64,000 nucleotides of DNA, taken from the NCBI RefSeq assembly GCF_000350225.1, contig NW_005178504.1:44842-108841 (forward strand), written 5' to 3'. Positions 40,221 to 50,778 of this stretch are shown piece by piece. A program made the position numbers and the translations under genes. The notes under the pieces were generated by a model. The model did no database searches and was not told the DNA's origin. It saw only the letters and a list, made by a program, of their open reading frames with translations. Position 1 is the stretch's first letter. Every line of letters starts with the position of its first letter. The stretch comes from Chondrus crispus. Taxonomy: Eukaryota > Rhodophyta > Florideophyceae > Gigartinales > Gigartinaceae.

Positions 40221-42457
40221 TCATCGGGTGCACCAAATCTGGGCCAGAGGACTAATTTGAGTCGCTTTGGCAATTAAAATTATCTACATGCGCCATTTCA
40301 AACAGCCTTCGAAACAATGTAGTTCGCCTTCCGTCAGAACGGCTCATACGATTTCAAATCTGACACGACGAGCCTTTTTGGCGGGCTTCATTCAATCGTT
40401 CACCAACTTTGTGCTTCGATTTCCCTTCACAATCCGCCACAGCAGCCTCGCGACTTCGTCACTTCCCTCCTTTTGTCATTCGCATCCTCGGTAGCCTCGA
40501 TGATCCCAAAACGCGTACTCGCTCCAAAACCTGATGCACGAAGCGAGCAGTACGACGAAGCCCTTCACAGTCTACGAACCTCCAACATCTCAATACGCAA
40601 ATGTGCGAAGTCACATTGTCTGTCATATTCAACACTTCAGCGGATGAGGAAACAGACGAACAAAGCACTTCAGAGACGAGGCCGCAAACCCCTCTTTACT
40701 CGAGATGAAGAGACCATCATCAAAAATGCACTACTGTCATTCTCACACAGCGGATCGCCACTATCACGCAGCTGCTTCAAGGATTTGGTGCGACATTTTG
40801 TAAAGTCACTCCTGCAATCATGTCAAACCAAACTCCCTTTCACAGATTGCAGACCAGGGGATGGCTTCGTGCGCAATTTCTTGGGACGGCATAAAGAGAT
40901 CTCATTGAAAAGACGAGCGCAACTGGAGAAGCCCCGACAATTGGCGATGGCACCGACAAATCTCGCCAAGCATTACGTCCGGCTTATGCAAGTGTACAGG
41001 GAATATCAAACTGAGTCTCCCGCGCAAATCTTCAACATAGACGAGAGTGAATTTTCGACACGCACTGCCGCTCGGTCTCGAACGAAAGCTCTTTTCGATT
41101 GCCATGGACGCAGCAATTCAGTTGAGCTAAAATGGAGTTCTAATGCCCAACATGTGACCATAATGCCAGTTATTTCAGCAGATGGAAGGGCCTGGTGTTC
41201 GCTTGCAGTGCTTCCGGGCAAAAAGGCAAAATACAGGAAGCGTACAGATGGCACCATTGAGACCCCTCTTACATTCCTTCCCCCCAATGCGCAATGCGTT
41301 TACAGAGAAAAGGCTGGTGCCGACACTGGGATTTTCTATCAGTGGGGACAGAAGTTTGTACAGGAGATGCATCAATTACGGCAAAGGTTCCGCAATATTC
41401 TCCTCGCCCTGGATGGATACGGTGCGCACTGTTCGTACAAAGTATTGAAGTTATTCCGGGACAATCGAATTGTCATCGTTGGCCTACCTGCTCACACCAG
41501 CCACCGCACGCAGCCTTTGGACTTTTTGGTTTTCCCCCTACAAGACTGCATTTCGAAATGACCTCAACCGAAGGACTGTCGTCGTAAAAGACAGTGCAAA
41601 AAATGATGTGTACACGGTATGCGAGCTTCTGACAAATGCGTACAATCAGGCAGTTAACTTTCAGAACATCAGGAGCGGCTTCAGGGCGTGTGGGCTATGG
41701 GACTTTGGCAAACGCGGGGTTAACCCGAATGTAATCCAAGTGACGGATATCACCAACCTCGAAGGGGCTCAGTCCCAGTCGGCCGCATTCGAGTCGTACC
41801 GTGAACTCGTTACAAGTTTTAAAGAGTCATGTAATTTGTTGCGCAGCGATGGTGAGGTTTTGTTAAATGGTACAGTTAATACGAGAAGCGGAGCATTGCT
41901 GACGGGTGACGCAATTCTTTCTGTTTTGAAAGAGCGCGAAGAAATACGGCAGGCCACGGAAAGGGGAAGGGATCAGAGGGCAGCGCAGGCGGAAGAGCGG
42001 CGAGAGAGAAGACAACTGGAAGTGACGGAACGCCAGCGAGAACGCCTTCAATCGGATTTGAACAAACGTGCGCATCAGCTTTGGCTGGCGCATCGCAGTG
42101 AGCGCACTGTAGTACTTGCTGCAAACCGCGCCTCTCGCAGAACCGAAGCGAGGCTACGAGCACTTCAGCGCCGCGCGGGTACTGAAGGTGGCCATTAAAA
42201 TTGATAATGTTTTTTGCTTCGGCACGCAACATTTGACCCATTATTTGTGCGTTGTAGGGCTCCTAAGAGGATACCGAACTGCCTTGTATTGGCGGTGTTT
42301 ATGGGACTTTTACTGCGCCGGATTCGCAGTTCGAGACCTGTGGCTTACTTAACCGGCTGTAACGGGCACATAAACGACTTTTGGAGGCATATAGTGGATT
42401 CCATCCAAAAAATGTTTTAAAATCTCTCAAAGTGACCCATTTATTAGTACTTGATGA
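40221..42457 (+). mobile_element. Pogo-like DNA transposon (2.2 kb) with TA duplication
   Basis: Inserted in the DIRS terminal repeat. The intact right-hand DIRS repeat gives the empty site and fixes the ends: TA at 40219-40220 and 42458-42459, element TCATCGGG...TTGATGA. The termini are weakly inverted (TCATC at both ends, then partial similarity). TA target choice and the encoded transposase both fit Tc1/mariner-pogo elements. Confidence 0.85.
40500..42198 (+). pseudogene. Pogo-type DDE transposase (single frameshift)
   Basis: Cut-and-paste transposase of the CENP-B/pogo type. Start ATG at 40500. An N-terminal psq-like helix-turn-helix (YDEALHSLRTSNISIRKCAKSHCLSYSTLQR) binds ends. A CENP-B-like second DNA-binding region follows (FTRDEETIIKNAL). 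Catalytic residues: Asp in FNIDESEF, Asp in LLALDGYGAH, and the third Asp in RTQPLDF, the pogo DDD pattern. The frame shifts by one in the TTTTCCCCC run at about 41529-41537, just after the third Asp; the remainder (YKTAFRNDLNRR to the end) is open to 42198 and ends in an Arg and Glu-rich coiled coil. Total about 565 codons, normal for the family. Only one break is visible, so decay is recent. Confidence 0.9.
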
Positions 42458-42631
42458 TATCACACGCGGTCGCAAGCCGCAGTCGCCTCAACTCCTGTCT
42501 CCCATGTCTATTTCTCTCCTTGATAGATTCCCCTTCATTCCGAGGGCGATGACAACTTCTACAGCATGCGACCCGAGCGCGCCAGAGCAATGTCTGGCTC
42601 CCGTGATCGACCACCTTTTACGTAGCATGGC

Positions 42632-43108
42632 GTGAAGATGGCGAGACCGATGTCCTTCCTTGCGGAGCAGGGATCAGATGCCGTCTTCTCCGATGCACAC
42701 CGCTCCGCCAGGGTTACCCTCACTGCCAAGATCGAAATTGAAGCAACAAAGACGTTGGCCAAGGCCCGCCTCGAGGCGGCCGGCGATAAGGAAAGAAGAA
42801 GAAGAGGGGCGGGTGCGTCTTGGAGGAGAGCGACGAGCAGTCAGAGTGACCGCTCATCTGCGGCGTGGACGTCGCGTTATGTCGCATCGGTCGAGGAGGG
42901 ACGACCGTTGTGCCGGAAAGTTGCGCTCAAGGCCGACCAGTGGGGGTCGGTGTTGGGTGAGTCGGAATATCTGACGCGCGCAATACGCTTTGGCGTGCGC
43001 GATATGCCCACAGTGCCGTTTACTGCTGGTCGGATTCTTCCCGAGATCCCCCAAACCGAAGAAGACCGGGCATTTGCCCGATTCGACCTGAAGAAGGGCA
43101 CGAGATAA
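42632..43108 (+). CDS. Uncharacterised ORF upstream of DIRS RT (possible gag remnant)
   Basis: 158 codons in the place where DIRS elements carry gag. Basic, with no zinc knuckle or recognisable motif (ends VPFTAGRILPEIPQTEEDRAFARFDLKKG). In the next frame the RT region begins right after it. Assignment to gag is by position only. Confidence 0.35.
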   Translation: MKMARPMSFLAEQGSDAVFSDAHRSARVTLTAKIEIEATKTLAKARLEAAGDKERRRRGAGASWRRATSSQSDRSSAAWTSRYVASVEEGRPLCRKVALKADQWGSVLGESEYLTRAIRFGVRDMPTVPFTAGRILPEIPQTEEDRAFARFDLKKGTR

Positions 43109-43111
43109 GGA

Positions 43112-44038
43112 ATATACGAAGACGTAACCGAAAAGCTCGCGCGGTCGAAAGCGCGCGCCGGCAGACTTGTCTCACCGGCATTCGTCGTTTGGCAGGGACA
43201 GGAGGAAGAATGAAAGGGACGGCTTGTGGTGAATCTTCATCACCAGCGCAAGCACTGGCCGCACCGCGGCGTGAAGATGGAGACGCTGACCTCATTCGCG
43301 GTGCAGATGGAGGCCCGTGACACTTTCATGCCCTGGGATATCAAGAGCGGGTACCGGCAGCTGCGCTTGCACAGCGATATGCGAGACTTCTTCCAGTTCC
43401 AATACAGTGGGGGGTTCTACCGCTGTGTCGCCTTGCCGTTTGGGTGGGGACCATCCGCGCTGTGGTTCACCAAGCTCATGCGTCCGGTCGTACAGTTTAT
43501 CCGGGACAGGTGGTGCTGGCGGGTCTTGCTCTACGTGGACGACTTGTTGTTGGTCCTTTCCCCTCCTGGTTGGCCTTCTACAGCTGCCAATTTCGCAATC
43601 GACCGAGTGCGGCTGGACCGGCTGTGTCGTCAGCTAGGCTTGACTCGTCACCCGACCGAAGTATGCTGGGATGGGTCACAACGCCTAGACCATCTCGGCG
43701 TCCACATGGACACAGTGGCCATGCGCGCCTACGTCTCGGACAGCAATTTGAGGCGTGTTCGCGCTCTTGCGGGCGCTGTATTGCTGGTCACCCAAAAGAG
43801 CCGCCGGCTGGTGCCCCTGCCACTCCTTCGCCAATTTTGCGGGGTATGCGCTTCGCTAACGCTCGCTCTGCCGCTGGCGCGCTTCTACACCCTCTCTGTT
43901 TATTTCGACATGGCTTCAGCGGAGCGGAAGGAGCGAGAAAAAAGTCCGCGGGTTGCGCGTCGTGCGAGCGAAGCGAGCCCCCGACATACCCAGCGCGTCC
44001 GTCTTTCAAGACAGTCGCTTCGAAACTTGGCGTTCTGA
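43112..44038 (+). pseudogene. Reverse transcriptase of the DIRS-like element
   Basis: RT with DIRS-type blocks: WDIKSGYRQLRLH (first catalytic Asp), CVALPFGWGPSALWFTKL, and LLYVDDLLLVL holding the YVDD catalytic pair. The region before 43226 (VSPAFVVWQGQEEE) belongs to the same frame but has a TGA at 43211-43213. The final ~35 residues of the frame are out of phase with RNase H, which resumes at about 44069 in another frame. Confidence 0.88.
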
Positions 44039-44068
44039 CACGGTTTATCGCGGGGAGAGGGGCGAGAG

Positions 44069-44524
44069 TTGCTGAACCTACCTCCGGACCTCACCATGCA
44101 CAGCAACGCCGGAGAAGTGGGGTTTGGAGGTACGCTGGGCTGCGATACAAGAGCTGGTACGCCGAGTTCGTGGGCTGAGCAGGGTTTCTGGACAGGGACT
44201 GACCGTCAGGAGTCCATCACGCTGCGCGAGCTGCGGGCAGGTCGACAGCCTCTAGCCCAGGATTTCGCGCGCTACGTCTGCAAGCCGACCGTTCGCCGTC
44301 TTCTCCTTCACGAAGACAACGCAGCAGTAGTGTACATCCTCAATGCGATGGTGTCAGCCTCCAAGCCGATGATGGCCGAGTTTCGCCGGCTGCAGAAGCT
44401 CCCCCTCGCCTTGGGTATTTCGCTGGAGGCCCCCTGGATCCCGTCTGCTGTGAACAGGTTCGCCAACGCGCTGTCGCGGAGTTGGGATCCTGGCGACGTG
44501 CGGGTCTCTCGCCGTATTGTTTGA
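44069..44524 (+). pseudogene. RNase H domain of the DIRS-like element
   Basis: 152 open codons: SNAGEVGFGGTLG where the first acidic residue is usually SDAS (Asp changed to Asn here), then SITLRELRAG with the catalytic Glu, EDNAAVVYIL with the next Asp, and SAVNRFANALSR at the C-terminus with Asn where DIRS has Asp. Two of the acidic positions therefore look lost. Confidence 0.75.
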
Positions 44525-44753
44525 TCGATTCAAGAACAGAATGGCCTGGAGATCACCGCATTCGCTCGCCGCCCGCTGAACGATACGTACCCGGCGCGCT
44601 TCAAGCAGCTCACCACGCAGCTGAACGAGCATTGGGGCGATGGTAGTGCGCGCCTGTGAAACCCACCGGTCGACTTCCTGTCGATCGTGGTTGACGAAAA
44701 AGAAGCTGGTGAGCGCGCTTTACTTAACCTAGGGCATTCTGGCCCGCCCAGCC

Positions 44754-45875
44754 GTGCTTCGCACGACTGCGCGTCATCTCCACCCGCGTGCAGTTTCTCA
44801 CGCAGGAGAAGGAGACATTCATCTCCAGCCGACCACTCAACGACAAGTAGCAACTCGTCGTGGCGACGATAACGTCCAAGCCACCTGGGCCGCTGGCATC
44901 CGTCTCGCTGTTCTAGAGCGCGCCGGGCGCGACTCTCCCACAGGCGGATCTGAGGAAGCCACCCGATTGCTCTCTGACTACGGGTGGTCAGCAAGTACAT
45001 GGCGGAATCGCACGAGCCAGCTGCGCAAGTGGCTCGCATTTTGCGATGAGGACGAGCGCTGCCCGCTATCAGCCACTGAGGGGATGTTCTAGCATACCTG
45101 GGCTATCTCTCTCTCGAGAATCGCATCTCGTCAACGTCCATTCCACACTACCTCACAGCCTTGTCGCGCTACCACGAGCTTCATCACCTCCCTTCACCTA
45201 CTAAGACCCCGATGGTGCGTCCCCTACTGGCTGCCTATAGTCGCCGGCACAACGCCAAGCTAGCTGTTGCATGTACAAGGATGGTTGCAGTGCTGCTCCC
45301 GTGAGAAGGTTGGTCGAGGTGGGTATTGGCTGAGCGTCAGCGGTTGATGTGGGGCATTGTTCTACAGTACTATTTGCGTTTCTCTTTCAGTGTCGTTCCA
45401 GTTCTATTCGCTTCGTTCGCCCGCAGGATGTATCGATAGGCTCCGACGGCGTGTCAGTGGTCTTCATGAAACGGAAAGCTAAGGCTCTCTACCGCACGGT
45501 TACCCGTGCAGTCCGAAGTGGGATGCATGAAATCCGATCGCGCCTCTCCGGAAATGGGCAACATTGGGGACTCAGAGTGCGGGCTTCTTCGATACTGTTC
45601 GATCTACTGCTATCGGGACGGCGGATCTTGCTGCATCAATGCCTGGTGTCCTACTCCTCACGGGCGATGTATCGCCGCAAGGATTTTTCTGTGGATCACA
45701 CAGCGCTCGCATCAGAGGCTTCAAAGAACTTTTTGTTCTGGGGTTCTCGCGCGAATGGATTATGCGCCGCCTCGACTGGACCTCGGATCAGGTGTTCAGA
45801 GTCTACCTCCACGCTCGCATTGTTGTCACCGACAATTCGTCAGGCTTCTTTGCCCATCTTCGCGATATCGCATGA
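44754..45875 (+). pseudogene. Tyrosine recombinase of the DIRS-like element (several frameshifts)
   Basis: Site-specific recombinase that would integrate the circular DNA copy. The N-terminal SAM-like DNA-binding part is at 44930-45260 (STWRNRTSQLRKWLAFC, then after a frameshift at about 45085 YLGYLSLENRISSTS). A middle block SSIRFVRPQDVSI is in the 45349 frame. The catalytic C-terminus is in the 45564 frame: GSHSARIRGFKEL (the H-x-x-R pair), then WTSDQVFRVYLHAR with the expected nucleophile Tyr. At least three frame changes and a stop near 45301: non-functional. Confidence 0.8.
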
Positions 45876-45902
45876 TGGACATCGCCGTCTTCTTTTGTTC
45901 TT

Positions 45903-46103
45903 CGTTTAATGTACACTGGTGTATATATGTGAAGACATCCGGGGAGTAGTGCGCAGCTGTAATTACCGTCAGCCGTCAGTTACACGACGGCGGCGAGCTG
46001 CCACAGAGCATCACACACGGTCAAAAGCCGCAGTCGCCTCAACTCTTGTCTCCCATGCCTATTTCTCTCCCACTCATCCCACGTTGCACCCACACCAGTG
46101 TAC
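45903..46103 (+). repeat. DIRS right-hand repeat A2 and inverted terminus
   Basis: 45903-46070 repeats the left end in direct orientation. 46092-46103 is the inverse of the 12-bp motif GTACACTGGTGT. The right-hand copy has no pogo insertion and so serves as the empty-site reference. Confidence 0.8.
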
Positions 46104-46370
46104 TTTTGTCAACATGTCTAATCTCATGTATTGGTGAGTATAGTTTTAACGCTTTAAATTTTCGGCATAACTAATGTCCGGTCTCCATAGTAAGCCGTCA
46201 AAATTTTCTTCAGCATTTGTAATTTGGCACAAGCACATTTCTGAAAAGTAACTTTTCTTGCAATTTTTGCCATACGCAACAGTCACCCGTTACAATAAGG
46301 TGTATTACAATTTATAGCCTACCCCCTCTTACTCCCATCCAAAAAATTAAAGCGAGCTGCGAGGCAAAAC
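46104..46370. other. AT-rich spacer
   Basis: No coding or repeat structure seen. It may be the 5' flank of the Harbinger-like remnant that follows. Confidence 0.4.
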
Positions 46371-46840
46371 ATGGCGCTCGGACGCCGAAGAGACCAGAGC
46401 TATGCGAAGACAGTCGCAAAGAAGCGGAGATGGGAGGTTACTGCGTACATCCTCATGCGGAGGCACCGTAGAGCAAATTGAAAGGCTTCTATTTCCCAGG
46501 TTCTATACAGTGCACTGGCTAAACATGAGTGCTCACATCGGAGAGTGCGAATTTCATTTTGAAAGCCATCCGTATCTCTTTGTCTGACTTTTCCTTCAAC
46601 TTTAACAGTTTAACTCAGTTACACTGTCTTCGTATGTTTAGGTTCGAGAAAGACGATCTTTACAAAATGGTCAACTGTGTAGGATGGCCAATGTCTAAAG
46701 CGACCACTAAACGGAACAGATACGCTTGTGATCCAATGCTCGTCACATGTGTTATCATGCGGCGCATTAGCAGCTTAGCGAGATGGTCAGATATGGAAGT
46801 GATGTTCGGAAGACATGCGTCGCAGTTGTCCGAAATCTAA
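46371..46840 (+). pseudogene. PIF/Harbinger-like transposase N-terminal remnant
   Basis: A short frame from ATG 46371 (36 codons, very basic) precedes a frame ending at 46840 with FRFEKDDLYKMVNCVGWP, then RYACDPMLVTCVIMRRIS, RWSDMEVMFGRHASQLSEI. This order (FRF, Arg-Tyr, hydrophobic helix, RWxDM, FGR, LS.I) matches the region before the DDE core in PIF/Harbinger transposases (DDE_Tnp_4 family). The catalytic core is missing: the frame stops at LSEI and AT-rich DNA follows. The two parts are in different phases, so an intron or an indel lies between them. Assignment rests on motif order alone. Confidence 0.55.
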
Positions 46841-47213
46841 TTAGTGTACCTCAGTTTACATGTAGTATGCCTTGGTTTATAAATACCATACCTTACTTTT
46901 GGCCAAAAATAGATCAAAATTGCATGGAAGGCGAAAAGGATTGAAATAGCGAGAGCAACAGGTTTGCGCCTCAGTGAGTTTTCCAGCTCCAAATCCACAT
47001 CCAGTTCGAGTTCGAGTTATGAATCGACCTCCAGCACAATTTCGTAGACTTTCAGCCACTCTTACAATAAAAAATTGATCATGGAACGAGAAATGTAAAT
47101 TAGTATACGGTATACTAATTTCCAACTTCACAATTACTGTACCGTCATACTATTTCAAAACTATTGAATATAGTATACCTTCATAAATAGTGTACAGTAC
47201 ACTAATTCCGAAC
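46841..47213. other. AT-rich stretch with palindromic repeats
   Basis: Contains ATTAGTGTAC and TAGTATGCC variants of the palindromes annotated below; no gene seen. Confidence 0.4.
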
Positions 47214-47257
47214 TTATGTGAGAAATCGGAGGTTCACAAATAGTATACGGTATACTA
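47101..47257. repeat. Three 17-bp palindromes (TAGTATACGGTATACTA type)
   Basis: TAGTATACGGTATACTA at 47101-47117 and 47241-47257, and the variant TAGTGTACAGTACACTA at 47188-47204. All are flanked by A/T. They could be ends of miniature transposons or protein-binding sites. Confidence 0.75.
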
Positions 47258-47600
47258 AAAACGATTTTTGGTGTAGCTTCTGATACATGCGAAATACGTT
47301 CTTCTTTTCACTGGTTACCGTTCGAAGTGCCTTGTTCCTCAGTGACTGTACCAATAGCAACTTGGCCTTTAGGAGCTTGGCCTTGATATCAGCATAGAGA
47401 TCAGGGGACAAAGTGTCTGGAAGAGGATCAGTGGTAACAACACCCAGCAGGTCTTCAGATTCTAATAGTGCCCCGAAGAGGAGTGACCAGAGGTTAAACG
47501 CTTCTCCACGTTTTGCATGAATCTCGTGCAGACGTCTAGAGAACAGTTCTTCAGCCATGATGAAGACAGAAGAACTTCTGAAGAAGCCAAGGTAGAGCAA
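47214..47600 (-). pseudogene. Possible copia-type Gag fragment
   Basis: 128 codons. The stretch LWSLLFGALLESEDLLGVVTT and KAKLLLVQSLRNKALRTV resembles the copia Gag pattern (W, then ALLE..DL..VV, then a helix before ALR.V). No start in context, no zinc knuckle and no protease nearby. The N-terminal extension lies in a different frame (47707 leftward). It could equally be a decayed host gene. Confidence 0.35.
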
Positions 47601-47929
47601 TGAAGAACTGACAACTTTGGCAGCGATGCTACCACTCCTGAGACAGAGTGGTAGTTTTGTTGTCGTTTTGTTCTTCCAGGCTTGCTGAGGCTTTCACTTC
47701 TGCACACAACTTTGCGGACTAGAATACACTACAGACAAAGAAACGTAACATAGAGCCAATAAAAAATATCAACTATGCAGAACCACGACAGCATCAACAT
47801 AAAAGCAATGGAGCAACATTTCTAAACGGAGAGGTAGCCCCCTCCAGACGAGTACAACACGTATTGTGTGATGAACAAATTCCATCTCTCTTGTGCTTTG
47901 CAACCTAGCAGGAGCATTAGTTCCGCCAA
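47601..47929. other. Unassigned sequence left of the inverted duplication
   Basis: No convincing gene or repeat seen. Homology with the right arm of the duplication begins only at 47930. Confidence 0.4.
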
Positions 47930-48385
47930 CAATCCTCTGTCTTCTCCGTGTGAGAGACGCGTGTTGTTCGGTTTGGGCATGCATTTCGGCCGCTGTCCTC
48001 GCCCGCATGCTCTCGCAGCAATCAGGCCTTTCGGGCTCACCACAAGTTTGGTCCCCATAGCCCTATGGGGACCAAATCTGTGGTGAGCCCATCAGGCGCC
48101 TGATTGAATATGTGCATGGTTCTCTTTCGTCGAACGAGTAAAAATTGCCGAGGCGAGGGTCTCCCTCTGCCACTACTGTACTATCCCCTCGTCTGTGCAG
48201 GGGCCTATACTGCTTCTTGAAACTGTACGGTCTCCGGGTTGGATTGGATTACAGTCGACCCTACGCATTAGTGCCGCCCCGTGTAAAGACAAATAATACG
48301 GCACTAATTCGGAGCGGCACAATCAGATGGCAGAACCAATACCCGCCAGAACTCTGTTATTAGAGTCTGTTGTTGTTGCCTTCGA

Positions 48386-48483
48386 TGTGTGAACAGGAGA
48401 CCGATGATTCCTCGTTTACTCGTCGTTGCTTGTTGGTTGTAAGTCTGTTCCCTGCGGGACAGACTGTCCTGCGCGGTCTGAAA
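48386..48483 (-). repeat. 3' LTR of copia-2 (98 bp)
   Basis: Aligns end to end with 52945-53042, both with TGTGTGAACAGGAGACCGATGA at one end region. Contains the stem TCTGTTCCCTGCGGGACAGA, a strong hairpin. The last bases are GAAA here versus GACA in the other LTR. Confidence 0.9.
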
Positions 48484-50301
48484 CTACAAAATGAGTATTG
48501 GCGAATGTGATTGTGCGGTCTGACAGTCCCCGGGTTCGCCAATAGGGGTTTTGGGTCGACGAGGCTGAGTTTGTTGAGGAGGTTTTGTGTGCGTTGGGGT
48601 CCGAGGGGTATTGTGAAGTAGTCGGCTACGTTTTCCTCGGATGGTATGTGTTGAATCTTGACCGTTCCTCTTTGTATGTGGTTCTGTATGAGGTGGTGTT
48701 TGATGTCAATGAGTTTTCGGCGTTTGGTTGGGGCCGAGTTTTGGGCGACGAGGATCGCGGCCTTGGTTTCTACGTAAAGGGCGGTTGGTTGCGTTTCCGG
48801 CGTGTGCGAATCGACAAGGAGGCGGCGAAGCCAATGTGCTTGTTGTGTTGCCGCCGTCGCTGCCAAGTATTCGGCTTCACACGTGGAGTCGGCGACTACT
48901 GATTGTCGTGCCGATGTCCAGCTTATGGGGGCGTCGTGGAACATGTGTACAACTCCTGTTCTGGAGCGGCGTGCGTGGTCATTAGCGAAGTCCGAGTCGC
49001 TGTATGTGCAGAGGCTGGGACGGGTGTTCGGTGTGCTGGCCTTGAACAGGATGCCGTGGTGTTCTGTACCGCTTAGGTAACGCAGTAGCCAGTGGAGGTG
49101 GTTTTTGTGCGTGCGCGCCGGTTTGTGCATGACGGATGCGAGCATGCTAACAGCGGGGTGTATGTCGGGTCTGGTGCTGTCTGCTAAGTAGCGGAGATCA
49201 CCTATTGTCTGTCTAAAGAGGAATGATTGCTGTGGGTCCAGGAGCGGATCCTCTTCTGAGTATGTGAAAGCCGCTTTGGGTGGTAGCGGTGTGCGTTTTG
49301 CGTTGGAGGAGAGCATGCCCGTTTTGGTGAGTATAGTTCGGGCAACGTTTGGTTGGGATATGTGTATGGCGCCGTTTTCGAGTCGTTGTACGTGCCATTT
49401 GAGGTACTTCGCTGGAAAGCCAAGGCGTTTGATTTTGTACTTGGCTGTGAGGACGGCGTGGATCTCGTCTTGGTGCGTTTGGGCGGATGCTGCTGAGAGG
49501 AAATTATCCATGTTAATGGCTACGAGGATGAGACCTTGTTCGGATTTTTTTGTAGAAGAGGCAGGGGTCTGCCTGAGTAGATTGGTATCCGTGTGAGGTC
49601 AGATGGTTGGACAGGCCGTCGTGATAAATTCGTGCTGCCTGCGGTGTGCCATATATATTGCGTATGAGGAGTCCCGATTTGCCTGGATGTTTAAGAGTCC
49701 CGTCAAAGCGGGGGTGTTGCTTGATGTACACTGGTTTTGTCTGGGGGAATTTTTCGTGGAGGTATGCTGAGCTGATGTCCATATGCTCGAGGGACCAGTT
49801 GCGTGAGGCGGCGATGGCGAGCAGTAGGCGTACTGTGGTCTTGTCTGCCATATAGGTCGTTACTTGCTCTGGATCGTTGTGCGTGCCTGGGGTCATGCGG
49901 TTGCCTCTGGCTGCGCATCGCGCTTTTCGTGCGGTGACGGTGCCGGTGTGGTCTCGAATGTATCGAAACGTCATTGTGAGGGGTATCAACTTTGTATGCT
50001 TGGGGAGTTGTGTTTTTGTTAGCCATTGGATGGTTTCGGTGTTGTCTAATTTATCCAGTTCTGCGTCGTGTGCTTGTGCCCATTGGGCCGCGTCTGGGTA
50101 AGTTCTAGCTTCCTGTCTGGTGCGTGGGTCGGGTGTGGTGAGTGGGATTGGTGTAGCTGGTGAGGTGCGGAGGACTGCTGTGGTGCGGACCGCGGGGTCG
50201 TGTGCTTTTGGGTAAGGATGAAAGTCCTGCGTGCGAGTGATGTGGTACTTGTGAGTGTGCGTGTCTTGCACTGTTATCGATTGGGGGCTGTTGGAGTACA
50301 T
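48484..50301 (-). pseudogene. Reverse transcriptase and RNase H of copia-2
   Basis: RT starts in the 50301 frame (WAQAHDAELDKLDN, KARCAARGNRM, LEHMDISSAYLHEKF with the first catalytic Asp, LIRNIYGTPQAARIY). It breaks in a run of seven A at about 49543-49549 after CLFYKK. The next frame carries the place of the catalytic YVDD but reads NMDN, so the second Asp is lost. RNase H is recognisable (YSDSDFAND, RSRTG, SWTSARQSVVADSTCEAEYLA, YVETKAAI where DN is usual, IDIKHHLI). The ORF then reads on through the LTR. Inactive. Confidence 0.9.
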
Positions 50302-50412
50302 GTATCGTACTGTACGGCTGCGTGTGTCAAGTTTCTTTTTGGTGCTGCAGATGGGGATCGTTCTCAGTGGTCTAAAGATTAAAAGTTGTTTGGGTTGCGC
50401 TTGTCGTGTGTG

Positions 50413-50778
50413 CTACAGGGTGTGGGGGGCTTGTCCGGTTGCGCGGTGGGGGATGATGTTATATTTGTACGCTGCGTCGCGTACTGCGTCTTCCCAGTAC
50501 GCGTCAGGGAGGTTGGCGTGATGGAGGTTGGCTCTGGCGGCGTTCATGAGAGTTTGATTAATTCTCTCTGCGATTGAATTTTCCTGGGGTTGGTGCGGTG
50601 TGTTATTCTCGTACTTGATGCCTAAGGAGGCGTATGTCTGCAATGCGTGGTTGGACTTGAATTTGCGTGCGTTATCAGTGCGGTAGAAACGCGGGAGGCG
50701 GTTGCGCTGTTTCATTAGGGCAAAACATTGTGGCATGATGGTGATGACTTCGCTTCTCGTTCTGAGAAAATAAAGCAT
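50413..50778 (-). pseudogene. Integrase core fragment of copia-2
   Basis: Contains FYRTDNARKFKSN with the second catalytic Asp and TPHQPQENSIAERINQTL with the catalytic Glu, the copia-type integrase signature. The first Asp and the zinc finger should lie at 50780-51140 in decayed sequence (an HTDHAT-like stretch near 50830). Frame joined to RT only by a shift. Confidence 0.85.

Larger units (their letters stand above)
40109..46103 (+). mobile_element. DIRS-like tyrosine-recombinase retrotransposon (degenerate)
   Basis: Plus-strand element with an RT of the DIRS type, RNase H and a tyrosine recombinase in place of a DDE integrase. The left end carries GTACACTGGTGT (40117-40128); the right end carries its inverse ACACCAGTGTAC (46092-46103). 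The left terminal repeat is repeated in direct orientation just before the right end (45903-46070). Such repeated and inverted ends are typical of DIRS elements, which go through a circular intermediate. A pogo-like transposon sits in the left repeat. All genes carry breaks. Confidence 0.85.

Noticed and set aside
40109-46070. LTR pair flanking the DIRS-like element
   Set aside because: The right copy is followed by an inverted terminus, and the element encodes a tyrosine recombinase; these are DIRS-type repeats.
47101-47257. CRISPR-like or satellite array
   Set aside because: Only three units with unequal spacing, in a eukaryotic sequence.
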